From contig JASEVX010000011.1 in assembly GCA_031761405.1 (NCBI GenBank), positions 23,386,035-23,450,034 of the forward strand: DNA of 64,000 bases, given 5' to 3'. Every line of letters begins with the position of its first letter. The first letter of the stretch is position 1. The DNA is from Serripes groenlandicus (taxonomy: Eukaryota; Mollusca; Bivalvia; Cardiida; Cardiidae). Position numbers and translations under genes: made by a program. The notes under the pieces are model-generated. The model was not told the origin of the DNA. It searched no databases and worked only from the letters and a program-made list of their open reading frames with translations. Shown here piece after piece: positions 53,671 through 64,000 of this stretch.

Positions 53671-54041
53671 CGCTAGATAATATAATCTGATGGGATAACA
53701 TCAACTGTTATTCGGCAATATGCAACATGCACAAGCTTTTGTTAAGCGATTGCCAACGTGTCAAATTACGATGTGTCAGAGGAGATGTAATGGTTGCTGA
53801 CCTGACAGGTCAGATTGTCAACTTGTACCTCTTTCCATTAAAAGGCTCATATATGTCAAAATGAGCCAAGTTTCTGGAAAAGTGGTATTATTTCGTCTCC
53901 ATAAACGGGACCTCATAAAGAGTTCTGATAGTGATACTCAAATTGCTCAAACGGCTGCAATTCTACTTTTTGGTCGGAATTTAATTTACGCGTACGTATG
54001 ATATGAAGTAAGAATGAAGACACAGAAGTACAATACTATAT

Positions 54042-54047
54042 TTTATT
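54042..54047 (-). promoter_or_regulatory. Poly(A) signal of gene C-minus
   Basis: AATAAA on the minus strand, 26 bases past the stop. Confidence 0.65.
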
Positions 54048-54073
54048 CACAATTTGTAAAATCATTAACAGTA

Positions 54074-56202
54074 TCATAATCTATAATCAAATCCATATTG
54101 TAAACCATTGACCAACGGTGAGAGCGCAATGTTATTCACAAGATACGGCCGCTGATTACCCATTGTCCATTCTGAGGGTGAAACCGGATATTGACAAAAA
54201 TACTGACTTTCTGTAGGGGAGGATGTACCTTTCTCGGAATAGCCTACTTTACTTTTAAATCTACAAGTTTCTTGTGTCGAATGTATGGAAGGTTGCACTT
54301 TTAAATATTTACAACTGCTGGGGAATCGTGGCGTAACCTTGTCAATATGTGTTGATGGTTGCTGCTGCTTTTCCACTTTGCCGTCAATAATTGAAATAGC
54401 GATTTGTTCAGAGAAACATTGTTGTGATGTGTACTTGCAGGAAGTTATTATTTCCTCCACCTCTTTGATTATTTTACAGTCACTTACGACTCTTTGAATG
54501 TCTTTCGTAATTGTATGTTTGTCGGATGTAACCTTTGCACTGATATTTTCTCTCTTAGAAGCTTTTCTATTTCTCTTATCCTTCGCCCTTCGGTTTTGAA
54601 ACCAGAATTTTATCTGTAAAGGAAAACAGCAATAAATTTCACGTTCATTTTAAGTCAGTACTGTTTGTTGTAGATAGAACAATTTCTAATGCGCTAGTTT
54701 ATTTTTAATATGAAGTCGTCAGAGAACGGTATTGTTTTACTTTTTAACGGAAATCGTCGAGCATATTGGCTATGTATACCGACGTCATTAGGAAATCGTC
54801 GAGCATATTGGGAATGTATACCGACGTCATAAGGAAATTTGAGCAAATTGGCAATATATCCGACTTCATAAGGAAATCGTTGAGAAATTCTGAATGTTAA
54901 TTCAAAGATGTTGTCTAATTATATTGACAATTTGGGATTTGAAGGGGCTAGTGTAAAACATTGAATAATTGGCAAAGATAAAATGGTTACTCATACAGAA
55001 TGGTTTCTATAATTTTCACTACTGAAGTATGGCTGTTTCTCCTAGCGGAATGATCAAGTTTTCTAAAGGGTCGCCTTAGTAAAACCTCTTTCTAAACCGA
55101 TATATTTATTAAAAATAGAATGATGGTTTTTAGCCATTTGCTCCATCTTCTATCTAATGCCGCAGCAAACAAAGTTATGCATATAACTTGAATCTTTGAA
55201 AACATTTCAAAGAGGAATACCCATATTACATTCCTGCGTAATTTAGTTGAAATTTGTGCTGTGGATTGGATGGAGATGTCATTTGAATCTTAATATTAAT
55301 ATTACCCCTGTTCTGATGAGTTCAGGTCACTTTGTCTTTTAGCCAATCAAAATGTGTAAAGGGTCACATATGGAACATTTCTACCAATCTATATTGAAAT
55401 CGGACAAGAACTTTCATCAGAATGGAATTTTAAAACGTGTCATGTTGTCCCTTTTCTGATGCAGAAATAATTACACGGCTTTAAATTGAATTAATTGGTG
55501 ATCTTGACTTATCATGTACAAGTGACTGTTAGAAAATCAAAGCTGCTGAAAGGGAGATAACTCTTCCATATTTAGTTTGTTATTATTATTATTTACCTGT
55601 CTTTCAGAGAGTTCTGTTTCTTTTGCTAGACCTGCCCGTATCGCATCAGGCAGGAATCGAGTTTTGTCATACTCGTCTTCCAATAGTTTCTTCTGTTTCT
55701 CTGTGTATACAACTCTATACTTGTCACGTGTTCTTGTAAGCCCGTCACGTGATAGGGCCAAGCATTGTCGTCTGTAGAACGGATGTAACTTCTCTGTGTG
55801 CGTTTGTTTTCCTGACGAAGTACGTTGTTCATATTCCTCATGCAGGATTCCGTTGTCATTTTCAGTATGTAATATGTCTGCGCCGTTAAACATGAAATTC
55901 AGAGTTGGGTATGTATAGTCCGTCATGGGGAATTGCAGGCCTTGAAACAGCGTGTTACTTGGAGCTTGAATGTGATCTTGAACTTCCGGTTTCGTTAAAA
56001 CAAGCTTCTGATGAGTATGCTGTTGCTGAATCCGGTACGCACACGAGCCTGTGTCAAATGTGTCTATAGTGTTGTATCTCCCCGTTGGATTTTTCAGGAA
56101 TGGACCAAATACATGTGGTTGATCTTTCAATCTCTCCATCGTTTGTAATTGTATCCAAGCATCAATACCACGAAGGGTGGAATAAGGATGCATTGTGAAC
56201 AT
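54074..56202 (-). CDS. Cdx-like homeobox protein, gene C-minus (exons 56202-55597, 54613-54074)
   Basis: 381 aa. Exon 1 606 nt, exon 2 540 nt, same intron position. Homeodomain about residues 159-218: TRDKYRVVYTEKQKKLLEDE, YDKTRFLPDAIRAGLAKETE and IKFWFQNRRAKDKRNRK; I30 is unique to this copy. All DNA-contact positions (R5, Q50, N51, R53) are kept. Conserved motifs outside the homeodomain: FTMHPYSTLRGID at the N-terminus, LQFPMTDYTYPTLNF in the middle of exon 1, LHPFYRRQ shortly before the homeodomain and YQYPVSPSEW in the tail. LHPFYRR sits where Cdx proteins have a hexapeptide, but lacks the tryptophan, so equivalence is only a guess. Presumed nuclear transcription factor. Confidence 0.88.
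54745..54890. repeat. 42 bp intronic minisatellite of gene C-minus, about 3 copies
   Basis: The shortest version of the array found in the introns of the three minus genes. Confidence 0.75.
54891..55596 (-). other. Rest of intron, gene C-minus
   Basis: Carries the same old transposon relic as gene A-minus ('aagggtcgccttagtaaaac', 'aaagggtcacatatggaaca'). Gene B-minus lacks about 140 bp of it. No other feature. Confidence 0.45.
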
Positions 56203-56461
56203 AGTTTACTTATTCTTCTTTTTACAGGAAGATCAAAAAGAGATTAACCTGAAAAACAATCACTTTTAAAAAAAATTGTTGAAATATTTCTCCGTGAAAT
56301 GGGTGGCAAATCAATGTAACCGGCTGTAACAAATACTAGTATGTAATGAAATAAAACAAAATGTGTAGGAAAGAGAACAAGATTAATACAATAAATGAGA
56401 AGCAAACGACTTCTATAGTAGGAATAGAAGGATTGACTGAATGTGGCTATGATTTGCTCTA

Positions 56462-56469
56462 CTTATATA
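56462..56469 (-). promoter_or_regulatory. TATA box of gene C-minus
   Basis: TATATAAG on the minus strand followed by 'tagagcaaatcatagccaca'. Confidence 0.6.
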
Positions 56470-56608
56470 GTGATCGGCTGTTTAACCTAACCATGAATTT
56501 TGGAATTACCCATATCACTTATTTTTTTAATTTATCGATTAAGATCAAGTATTGATTTACTGAAGAAACTTATGACCATAAAATAATAATTACTCGCAAA
56601 AATTATCA

Positions 56609-56735
56609 TATTCCATCTTCAGTCTACACCACTTCTGCTCGATAAGCCCAAATCGGTTGGCTCCTCTTATCATTGCCTACTGGTCAACATGTGATAAAAA
56701 TGTAATTGGCCTGGACGGCCTAATACCAATTAATA
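56609..56735 (-). promoter_or_regulatory. Distal promoter module of gene C-minus
   Basis: Same module as in the other minus genes, E-box CACATG form, with a small deletion between 'gtaggcaatg' and the E-box. Confidence 0.5.
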
Positions 56736-57169
56736 TTCTTCAGTGTTCAATTAACGAAATTTATATAAGAAGCATCATTCGAATTGGATGGGGTCTTATT
56801 AATTGTTTACCACTTTGGCCTAGCAATAGTATTGAAGTGGATTCAGTGGGTTGATCTCTAGCTTTTCCTGTGAGAAGTTTTATTTATAACCCTTATGATT
56901 AGTATTTACTTGCTGATGCATATTGGCGCATCTACAGCAGACTGTTTTTGAAAACATTGTGGCAAACAAAGAAAACGCTGTATTCAAAAACTATACTAAA
57001 ATCATAAGGCACTTCCATATTTTTGCCATAAAAGGTTCTAAAGTCGCCCGCTGTTGATTTGTATGTCGGAAATGTCCCCATACTACTGCTGCAGATGCGT
57101 GAACATGTGGTTCCAAGTGAGAAAGCGTTTATTCGACTGATTCTGCTCATATCGATATCATTAATTAAA

Positions 57170-57310
57170 GACTGACGAATATTAATTGGCATTAGACCGT
57201 CCAGACCAATTACAATGTTATCACGTGTTAACCAGACAGGCAAGTATAAGAGGAGCCAACCGATTTGGGCTTATCGAGCAGAGGTGGTGAGGAGAAAACT
57301 GAAGATTTAG
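57170..57310 (+). promoter_or_regulatory. Orphan promoter module in copy C
   Basis: Counterpart of 46888-47030: E-box CACGTG at 57222-57227 and 'gaggagccaaccgatttggg'. No TATA block or gene directly follows. Confidence 0.5.
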
Positions 57311-57465
57311 ATCAGCCTGCAGCTTGAGCAAGACTGAATAACTTATTTGTAAACGACCCCGTCATTGATTTATCTTGGGGCGTTATACGACAATAGTAAC
57401 CAAAATCCAGAACTTTTTGGCAATTACAGAAATAATTTAATGAGTAACTATATTGTCTTGAAGAT

Positions 57466-57672
57466 TTAACCCCCTTTCCCACATACATCAATTCTGCAGC
57501 GAACGAGTTTTTGGAAACTTGTTGTCAACAAAATGGATGTTTTTTTTATAAATTGATGTATACTTGTTGAATAAAGTTGAAAATATTATGGCAGAAAGAG
57601 AAATTATCTATCATGAGCAATGTATTTTTTTGCCAGAATGTTTTCAAAAACTGACTGCTGCAGATGCTTTAA
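57466..57672. mobile_element. TTAA-flanked MITE in copy C
   Basis: TTAA at both ends (57466-57469, 57669-57672). Left CCCCCTTTCCCACATACATC. Counterpart of 47182-47398. Confidence 0.6.
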
Positions 57673-57890
57673 CACTATCACGCAACTAACTAACACATTA
57701 AACTGACTGAATCTACTTATAATAATGTATTCCGAGGTGAGAGAAAGTGATACTGATAAGAATAAACTCTCCGATAAAAAGAACCATTAGGATTATATAT
57801 CTAGCCTCTGACAAAAACATCGAGTTTCAGCCCTCAAAATCATATTAGAAACTTAATGATATGCCTTTGTACTATGTACTTTTACTGAAC

Positions 57891-58120
57891 TTAGGCCTTT
57901 CCCACATCTAGAGGCTTTCTAAAGGCTCTGCAGCAGACGACATTTGAAAACATTGTGACAAAAAAAGAAATTGCTCAAAACGAGCAATTTCTCCTTTCGC
58001 CACAATGTTTTCAACTTTTCCCCGCAATTATACATTCAATTATGGGGATTTTCCATCTTTTTGCTTAGATGTTTTCAAAGTTGTCTGCTGCAGAGTTGCT
58101 GTATGTGCGAAAAGGGTTAA
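57891..58120. mobile_element. TTAA-type MITE upstream of gene C-plus
   Basis: Counterpart of 37343-37573 and 47609-47838. Left flank TTAG, right flank TTAA. Confidence 0.7.
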
Positions 58121-58188
58121 CAAGACCATATCCATGTCGACGGACGCTGCTTAGGTAAAAGTTCGTTAATTAAAGAGTGAAGTACATT

Positions 58189-58310
58189 AATTGGTATTAG
58201 ACCGTCCAGACCAATTACAACTTGATCACGTGTTAACCATACAGCCAATTATAAGAGTAACCAACCGATTTGGGCTTATCGAGCAGAAGTGGTGCAGACT
58301 AAAGATGGAC
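58189..58310 (+). promoter_or_regulatory. Distal promoter module of gene C-plus
   Basis: 'attggtattagaccgtccag', E-box CACGTG (58227-58232), 'ccaattataagagtaaccaa'. Slightly more diverged than in A and B. Confidence 0.5.
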
Positions 58311-58447
58311 AATAATAAGATTTCCAATGAAACAAAATTAACGTCATAAATTTCTTCAATAAATCAATACTTGATCTTAATCGAATCATTTAAAGAATAA
58401 GTGATATGGGTAATTATAAAGTTCATTAAACGTAAACAGTCGATCAC

Positions 58448-58454
58448 TATATAG
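58448..58454 (+). promoter_or_regulatory. TATA box of gene C-plus
   Basis: TATATAG followed by 'gtagagcgaatcataaccac'; about 266 bp before the ATG. Confidence 0.6.
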
Positions 58455-58713
58455 GTAGAGCGAATCATAACCACAATCATTCAATCCTTCTATTTCGGAT
58501 ATAGAAGTCGTTTGCTTCTCATTTATTGTATTAATCTTGTTCTCTTTGCTACACATCTTGTTATATTTCTTGACATACTAATATTCGTGACAGCCGGTAA
58601 AATTTATTTGCCACCCGTTTCACGGAGAAATATTCAACAAGAGTGTTTAAAAGTGATTATATTCCAGGTTAATCTCTTTTTCATCTTTCTGTAAAATAAA
58701 GAATAAGTAAACT

Positions 58714-60465
58714 ATGTTCACAATGCATCCTTATTCCACCCTTCGTGGCATTGATGCTCGGATGCAATTACAAACGAGGGACAGATTGCAAGATCAACCA
58801 CATGTATTTGGTCCATACCTGAACAATCCAACAGGAAGATACAGCACTATAGACACGTCTGACACAGGCTCGTGTGCGTACCGGATTCAGCAACAGCATA
58901 CTCATCAGAAGCTTGTTTCAACTAAACCGGAAGTTCAAGATCACATTCAAGCTCCAATAAACTCGCTATATCAAGGCCTGCAATTCCCCATGACGGAATA
59001 TACTTACCCGACTCTAAATTTCCTGTTTAAAGATTCAAACCCATTACATACTGCAAATGACAATGGAATACTGCATGAGGAATACGAACAACATACTACA
59101 ACTGGAAAACAAACAGAGAAGTTACATCCGTTCTACAGACGACAATACTTGGCACCATTAGCTGATGGGTTAACAAGAACACGTGACAAGTATAGAGTTG
59201 TGTATACAGATAAACAGAAGAAGCTATTGGAAGACGAATATGACAAAACTCGATTCCTGCCTGATGCGAGACGGGCAGGTCTAGCAAAAGAAACAGAACT
59301 CTCTGAAAGACAGGTAAATATTAATAATAACAAACAACTTGGAAATAATTATCTCCCTTTCAACATATTTTTTATTTTCTAATGGTTATTTTTTTTATTC
59401 GTTTTAAGTAAACACATCAAGGAATGGAATTCATTGCATGGTCTGATTACATAAAATATGTAATTATTGAAACTTTTTCAAATGACAGTTGTTCTACAGG
59501 TCCAATAAACTATTTCTTTAATTGAAGATTTCGCCAGGAAAATCAGCCATATTTTATTAGTGATAACTGTAGAAAACGATCTATCTTGACAACCATTTTA
59601 TCTGATATAAATATTCAATATTTTACAGAAGCACCTTCCACCCTCCAGTTGGGATTTGCATTTGACACAACATCTTTGAGTTGACGGCCTTATTGGCTCG
59701 TCAATTTCCGTACGTCGTCGGTATCTATTATCAGTATATAGGCTCGACTTAACATATCGGCATTGTACGTGGACGTGTCGGTCGTGATGGCCGGCAAGCC
59801 GATGAACGATACCATGCTCTCACGACTTCGTACGGAAATCTACGAGTTTATTTAATATAGTATACCTGAATAAAACAGTTATGTATTGTATTGTACCTGA
59901 ACAGTATAGATGTTTTCTTTTATAGATAAAATTCTGGTTTCAAAATCGAAGAGCGAAGGATAAGAGAAATAGAAAAGCTTCAAAAAGGGAAAATAATAGT
60001 ACAAAGGCTGCATCCAACAAACACACATTTACGAGAGACATTCAAACAGTTGAAAGTGACTCAAAAAGAAACAAACAGATGGAAGAATTAATACCCTCTT
60101 GCAAGTACATTTCGCAAAAATGTAACTCTGAACTAATGACTTCTCCAATAAATGACGGTCAAGTTGAAAAGCAACAACAACCATCAACACGTATGGACAA
60201 GGTTTCGCAACAATTCACCAGCAGCTGCAAATATTCAAACTTACAACCATCCATATCTCCGACACACGGAAGTTGTCGATTTGTAAATAAAGCCGGCTGC
60301 TCCGAGAAAAATACATTCTCCCCTACAGGAAGTCAGTATTTATATCAATATCCGGTTTCACCCTCAGAATGGACATTGGCCAATCAGCGGTCGTATTTTG
60401 TGAATAACATTGCTCTGTCACCGTTGCTCAATGGTTTACAATATGGATTTGATTATAGATTATGA
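58714..60465 (+). CDS. Cdx-like homeobox protein, gene C-plus (exons 58714-59313, 59926-60465)
   Basis: 379 aa. Exon 1 is 600 nt (two codons fewer than its paralogs, lost near GKQTEKLHP), exon 2 540 nt. Homeodomain about residues 157-216: TRDKYRVVYTDKQKKLLEDE, YDKTRFLPDARRAGLAKETE, IKFWFQNRRAKDKRNRK. D10 (TDKQ) is closer to the Cdx consensus as I know it (TDHQ) than the E10 of the other copies. In the middle of the homeodomain it groups with the three minus genes, not with its positional counterparts A-plus and B-plus. The C-terminal tail has YQYPVSPSEW and ends GFDYRL. Donor CAG|GTAAAT, acceptor TTTTATAG. Presumed nuclear transcription factor. Confidence 0.88.
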
Positions 60466-60491
60466 TAGTGTTAATGAAATTACAAATTGTG

Positions 60492-60497
60492 AATAAA
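60492..60497 (+). promoter_or_regulatory. Poly(A) signal of gene C-plus
   Basis: AATAAA 26 bases past the stop, same context as the other genes. Confidence 0.65.
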
Positions 60498-60549
60498 AAT
60501 AGAATCGTACTTATGTGACTTCATTTTTCCTTGGTTTAATTTCAAATAT

Positions 60550-60818
60550 GCACGACCGCCTCGGTAGTGGTAAAGCGTCCGCCTCGTTGCGCGACGTCTT
60601 GGGTTCGATCCCTGGTCGGGTCATACCAAAGACTTTAAAATGGTAGAAATAGCTGCCCTCCTTGCCGCATATGGTTGCGGGGTTATCATTTCGACTGACT
60701 GGCTGGTGTCAGGATAAATGGACCTGTAGAACTTGTAACTTACAAAGGAAACGACACGATATAACTGAAAACAAGTGTTGGAAGCGGCGTAAAACATCAA
60801 ACAATCAATCCATCAACA
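60550..60818 (+). mobile_element. SINE family 1 after gene C-plus
   Basis: Head 'cgaccgcctcggtagtggta', B box 'cttgggttcgatccctggtc', tail 'caatcaatccatcaac'. Same position as in units A and B. The 93-codon frame here is SINE sequence. Confidence 0.75.
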
Positions 60819-61049
60819 AATATGCAGAAAGAAGTGTTGAAAATAAGTCGTACCTACATCATTATAAAAATAATATATTTTTCGATTTTTCTTTTTCCAC
60901 CAGTTTGCCAGTTTTCACTTTCCTAACCATTCTTTTCATATGAAGCATAGCTGTCGGACTTCCAATGATTATCAGACATTTTAGACCCTAATTAATTGCG
61001 ACCCGACATGCTTTGTTATACATATGTGAACAGAAAAACTCAGGAGATC

Positions 61050-61312
61050 GTGTGCACACACAGTTCGCCTTACTTTCAACGATCGCCTCGTGTGCGGGAG
61101 GTCACGGGTTCGATCCGCGGCCGGGTAATACAAAATACTTTACAAAATGGTAGTAATGACTGCCCTCCTTAGCCCTGGATTGTGGGATTAACATTACGAC
61201 TGACTGCTGGTGCCATGATAAATGGACTAGTAGTACCAGTAACTTATCCAAGAAAAGCCGTGATATAACGGATTCTTTTTAAAAGCGGCGTAAAGCACCA
61301 AACAATCAATAA
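61050..61312 (+). mobile_element. Second SINE family 1 copy, unit C
   Basis: Head 'gatcgcctcgtgtgcgggag', B box 'cacgggttcgatccgcggcc', tail 'caaacaatcaataaag'. Confidence 0.7.
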
Positions 61313-61830
61313 AGCATTACTTTCAACGAGGCATGAATGTAACGTTCGACGAAAACCTAGAATTGTATCCATTCGGATATCACTATCACAACTATAAATG
61401 TGACCCCGTTACGAAGACGTATAAAGATATATTTACGCCAAACATTTAAGGATAGCTCACTTTCTTCATTTAATGACTGACTTCGAAAATTCAGTACTTA
61501 ATTAAAATTGTATATCGATTAAAACTCAATTCAAAATAGACCATAATTATGGTTGCATTAAAATTATCCATACATTAACACAAAATCTTATTTGTTATTT
61601 TATACATGTATAACTATTTTCACTGTCAAAATGGTATCAATATATCATATTTTTATGGACAAGGTAAAATCTAATAGGTCAAATTATTCAAAGTGGAGAG
61701 GGTAAAATTGCATCTGTTGATCGCCCTCGACTATGGCAACACGAAGGACGTACCCCCCATATGGGTGCAATATGTGCACTGTGATAAGGTTTCATGTTCA
61801 CAAGTATTGAATTTCGGGATTTCAAGACCC
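61313..61830. other. Conserved spacer, unit C, first copy
   Basis: Counterpart of the spacers in units A and B ('gaggcatgaatgtaacgttc', 'gtgaccccgttacgaagacg'). No gene. Confidence 0.5.
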
Positions 61831-62645
61831 GAGTCATACAAAAGACTGTAAAACTGGTAATTATCTATGTTCTGGATTGTGGGGTTAGAATTACGACTGA
61901 CTGCTGGTGCCAGGATAAATGAACCAGTAGTACTGGTAACTTACCCAAGAAAAGCCGTGATATAACTGATTTTCTTTTTAACGCGGCGTAAAGCACCAAA
62001 CAATCAATAAATCATTACTTTCAACGAGGCATAAATGTAACGTTCGACGAAAACCTAGAATTGTAGCTATTCAGGTATCACTATCACAACTATAAATGTG
62101 TCCCCGTTACGAAGACGTATTAAGATCCATTTACGCCAACCATTTAAGAATAACTCACTTTCTTCATTTAATGACTGACTTCGAAAATGCAGTACGTGTT
62201 TAAAATTGTATATTGATTAAAATTCAATTCAAAATGAACCTTAATTATGGTTGCATTAAAATTACCCATAACTAAAAACCATAATTGTAGTGTTATATAA
62301 CTATTGTTACTGTCTAAATTGCGGAACTATATTTATTTTTATGCAGAGGTAAAGTCGCACAAGTAAACTTCTATTCAAAGTGGGGAGGGTAAAAATGCAT
62401 CTGTTTATGTCCCTCGACTATGGCAACACAAGGGACTTACCCCCTGTGTGAAATACGTGCACTGTGATAAGATTTCATGTTTAGAAAACAGCCATAATTA
62501 ATGAATCGCGTGATTTCAAGACCGATCTGAATAATGTTAAACCTCTTATCTGACTTGGCTCATTAATTTAAATGTCGTCTACAGTAAGTGCAGGGCAGGT
62601 GGTACTACATACGAGTTACGTTGCAAGTGACTTTTTTTTCAACGA
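61831..62645 (+). repeat. Tandem duplicate of SINE 3' part and spacer, unit C only
   Basis: From 'gagtcatacaaaagactgta' a headless SINE family 1 copy (to about 62010) is followed by a second copy of the spacer ('gaggcataaatgtaacgttc' at about 62026, 'gtgtccccgttacgaagacg'). Units A and B have one copy only. Confidence 0.65.
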
Positions 62646-63490
62646 CATAAAATGCTGTCCCTGATACAGTATTCTCGCAAAATAGCTTATAGCTGAGTGC
62701 CAGAGTCAACACTCGCAGGGAAACAACCAATTCCCGATACGATTTGGTCTGCAAATGAATGTAATGCCGAGTGCGAGGCCCAACAAACGCAGGGAATTAG
62801 CCAGTTCCTGTTACAGTATGCTCGACAAATGGATACAAATCCGTGTGCGAGGGTCATTCAACGCACGGAAACAACCAGTTCCTGATGCAGTATGCTCGAC
62901 AAATGGATATAAATCCGTGTGTGAAGGTCACACAACGCATGGAAACAACCAGTTCCTGATACAGTATACTCGCCAAATGGATACAAATCCGGTTGCGATG
63001 GTCACACAACACATGGAAACAACAAGTTCCTGATGCAGTATGCTCGACAAATGGATACAAATCCGTGTGCGAAGGTCACACAACGCATGGAAACAACCAG
63101 TTCCTGATACAGTATGCTAAGAAAATGGATACAAATCCGAGTGCGAGGGTCACATAACGCATGGAAACCACCAGTTAATGATACAGTATGCTCGACAAAC
63201 GGATACAAATCCGAGTGCGTGGGTCATATAACGCATGGTAACAACAAGTCCCTCATAGAGTGTGCTCAACAGATGGCTGTTTAGCCGAGTGCGAGGGTCA
63301 CCAAACGTATTAAAGCAACCAGTTTCGGCATGAAACCGTATGCTCGCTAAATGACTGAATAGCCGAGTGCGAGGGTCAATTAACACAGAGAAACAACCTA
63401 CCCCTGGTACAGTTTGCTCGCCAAATGGCTGTATAGACGAGTGCGATGGTCAAGAAACGCTGAGAAACTACCAATCACTTGTACAGACGA
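62646..63490. repeat. 74 bp-type tandem array, unit C
   Basis: About eleven copies around 'cagtatgctcgacaaatgga' and 'tacaaatccgtgtgcgaggg'; monomer variants differ from the homogeneous 'caaatgagtgtatagcaaag' type of units A and B. The local open frames are array artefacts. Confidence 0.8.
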
Positions 63491-63559
63491 TAACTGTCAC
63501 ACCGGCAACTACCCTTTTCCTTCAATGTTTCGAAGCATTATTCACCTACACACATTTCT

Positions 63560-64000
63560 TAGTCATTTTTAGCTCGACTTTTCGAAGAAAAAGGCTAGTT
63601 ATACTACTCTCCTCGGCGTCGGCGTTGGCGTCGGCATCGGTGTTGGTGTCACACCTTGGTGAAGGGTTTTGTACCAATTCCCTTTTTGGTCAAAACCATT
63701 ACAGATGTTTCTCTGGAACTTACAACACTTATTCACCATCGTTACCTCCATCAACAGACATGAGTACATAACTCTGTCAAGGGTTTTGTAAGAATTATAG
63801 CCATTTTTTACTTAGAATTATGGTTAAGGATTTTCGTATCACCCCACTTTTTTCAAAACAATTGGTGATTTAGCTTATACACTTACAATACTTATTTATC
63901 ATCATAACCTCCATCAACAAACAAGGGTACATAACTCGGTCAAGTTTTGTTTAAGAATTATGGCTTTTTTTCGATTTATAATTTTGGTTAAGTTAATCAA
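63560..64000 (+). repeat. Dispersed repeat with 'agctcgacttttcgaagaaa' start
   Basis: Begins 'tttttagctcgacttttcga', has a stretch of 'ggcgtcggcgttggcgtcgg' and 'gtgtcacaccttggtgaagg', then two related segments with 'acataactctgtcaagggtt' and 'acataactcggtcaagtttt'. I recognise this arrangement as a common dispersed repeat in bivalve genomes. It continues beyond the window. The open frame to 63771 crosses it and is not supported as a gene. Confidence 0.55.

Larger units (their letters stand above)
53671..63490. repeat. Segmental copy C (about 9.8 kb)
   Basis: Third direct copy. Both genes are intact. The downstream part is rearranged: the SINE plus spacer is duplicated in tandem and the 74 bp array is short. 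Confidence 0.85.

Noticed and set aside
63367..63771. 134-codon plus-strand frame
   Set aside because: Runs from the tandem array into a dispersed repeat; no recognisable protein.

Overview
The window is eukaryotic nuclear DNA, AT-rich and repeat-dense, with spliced genes (GT-AG introns) and no prokaryotic features. SINEs with tRNA-like heads and (CAAT)n-type tails, together with several dispersed repeats that I recognise from bivalve genomes, point to a mollusc, most likely a bivalve. This is inference; the species cannot be read from the sequence.

Layout. (1) 1-17,620: a tandem array of about 3 kb units (five near-complete copies plus a partial sixth). Each unit carries a degraded tRNA-derived SINE, one or two short TTAA-flanked inverted-repeat elements, and a sub-array of about 150 bp repeats. 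I find no convincing gene there. (2) 17,621-20,195: a transposon-like repeat with ten internal copies of a 166 bp satellite. (3) 20,195-33,900: a repeat graveyard with TTAA/CCC-ended MITEs (piggyBac-like termini), two SINE families in both orientations, several near-perfect palindromes, a 480 bp hairpin of 'ttagaagtaatgaag'-type repeats, and a 190 bp (GA)n tract. One GC-rich spot near 23.8-23.94 kb may be a minus-strand promoter and first exon. (4) 33,927-63,490: three segmental copies (units A, B, C; about 9.5, 10.2 and 9.8 kb) of a module that carries two homeobox genes head to head, then SINEs, then a 74 bp tandem array. (5) 63,560-64,000: a dispersed repeat.

The biological core is the six-gene homeobox cluster. 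Every gene has two exons. The single intron falls between homeodomain residues 44 and 45, and the homeodomain is clearly Caudal/Cdx-like (TRDKYRVVYT at the N-terminal arm, Q50, WFQNRRAK). The three minus-strand and three plus-strand genes are inverted copies of each other down to their promoters: a TATA box, a downstream ACCACAATCA-like block, and a distal module of about 125 bp with an E-box. Five genes look intact (374-384 aa); one (plus gene of unit A) has a 1-base deletion that removes the homeodomain from its reading frame. Outside the homeodomain I recognise no domain. The cluster looks like a recent, lineage-specific amplification of a divergent Cdx-like gene and is the feature of the window most likely to be undescribed.
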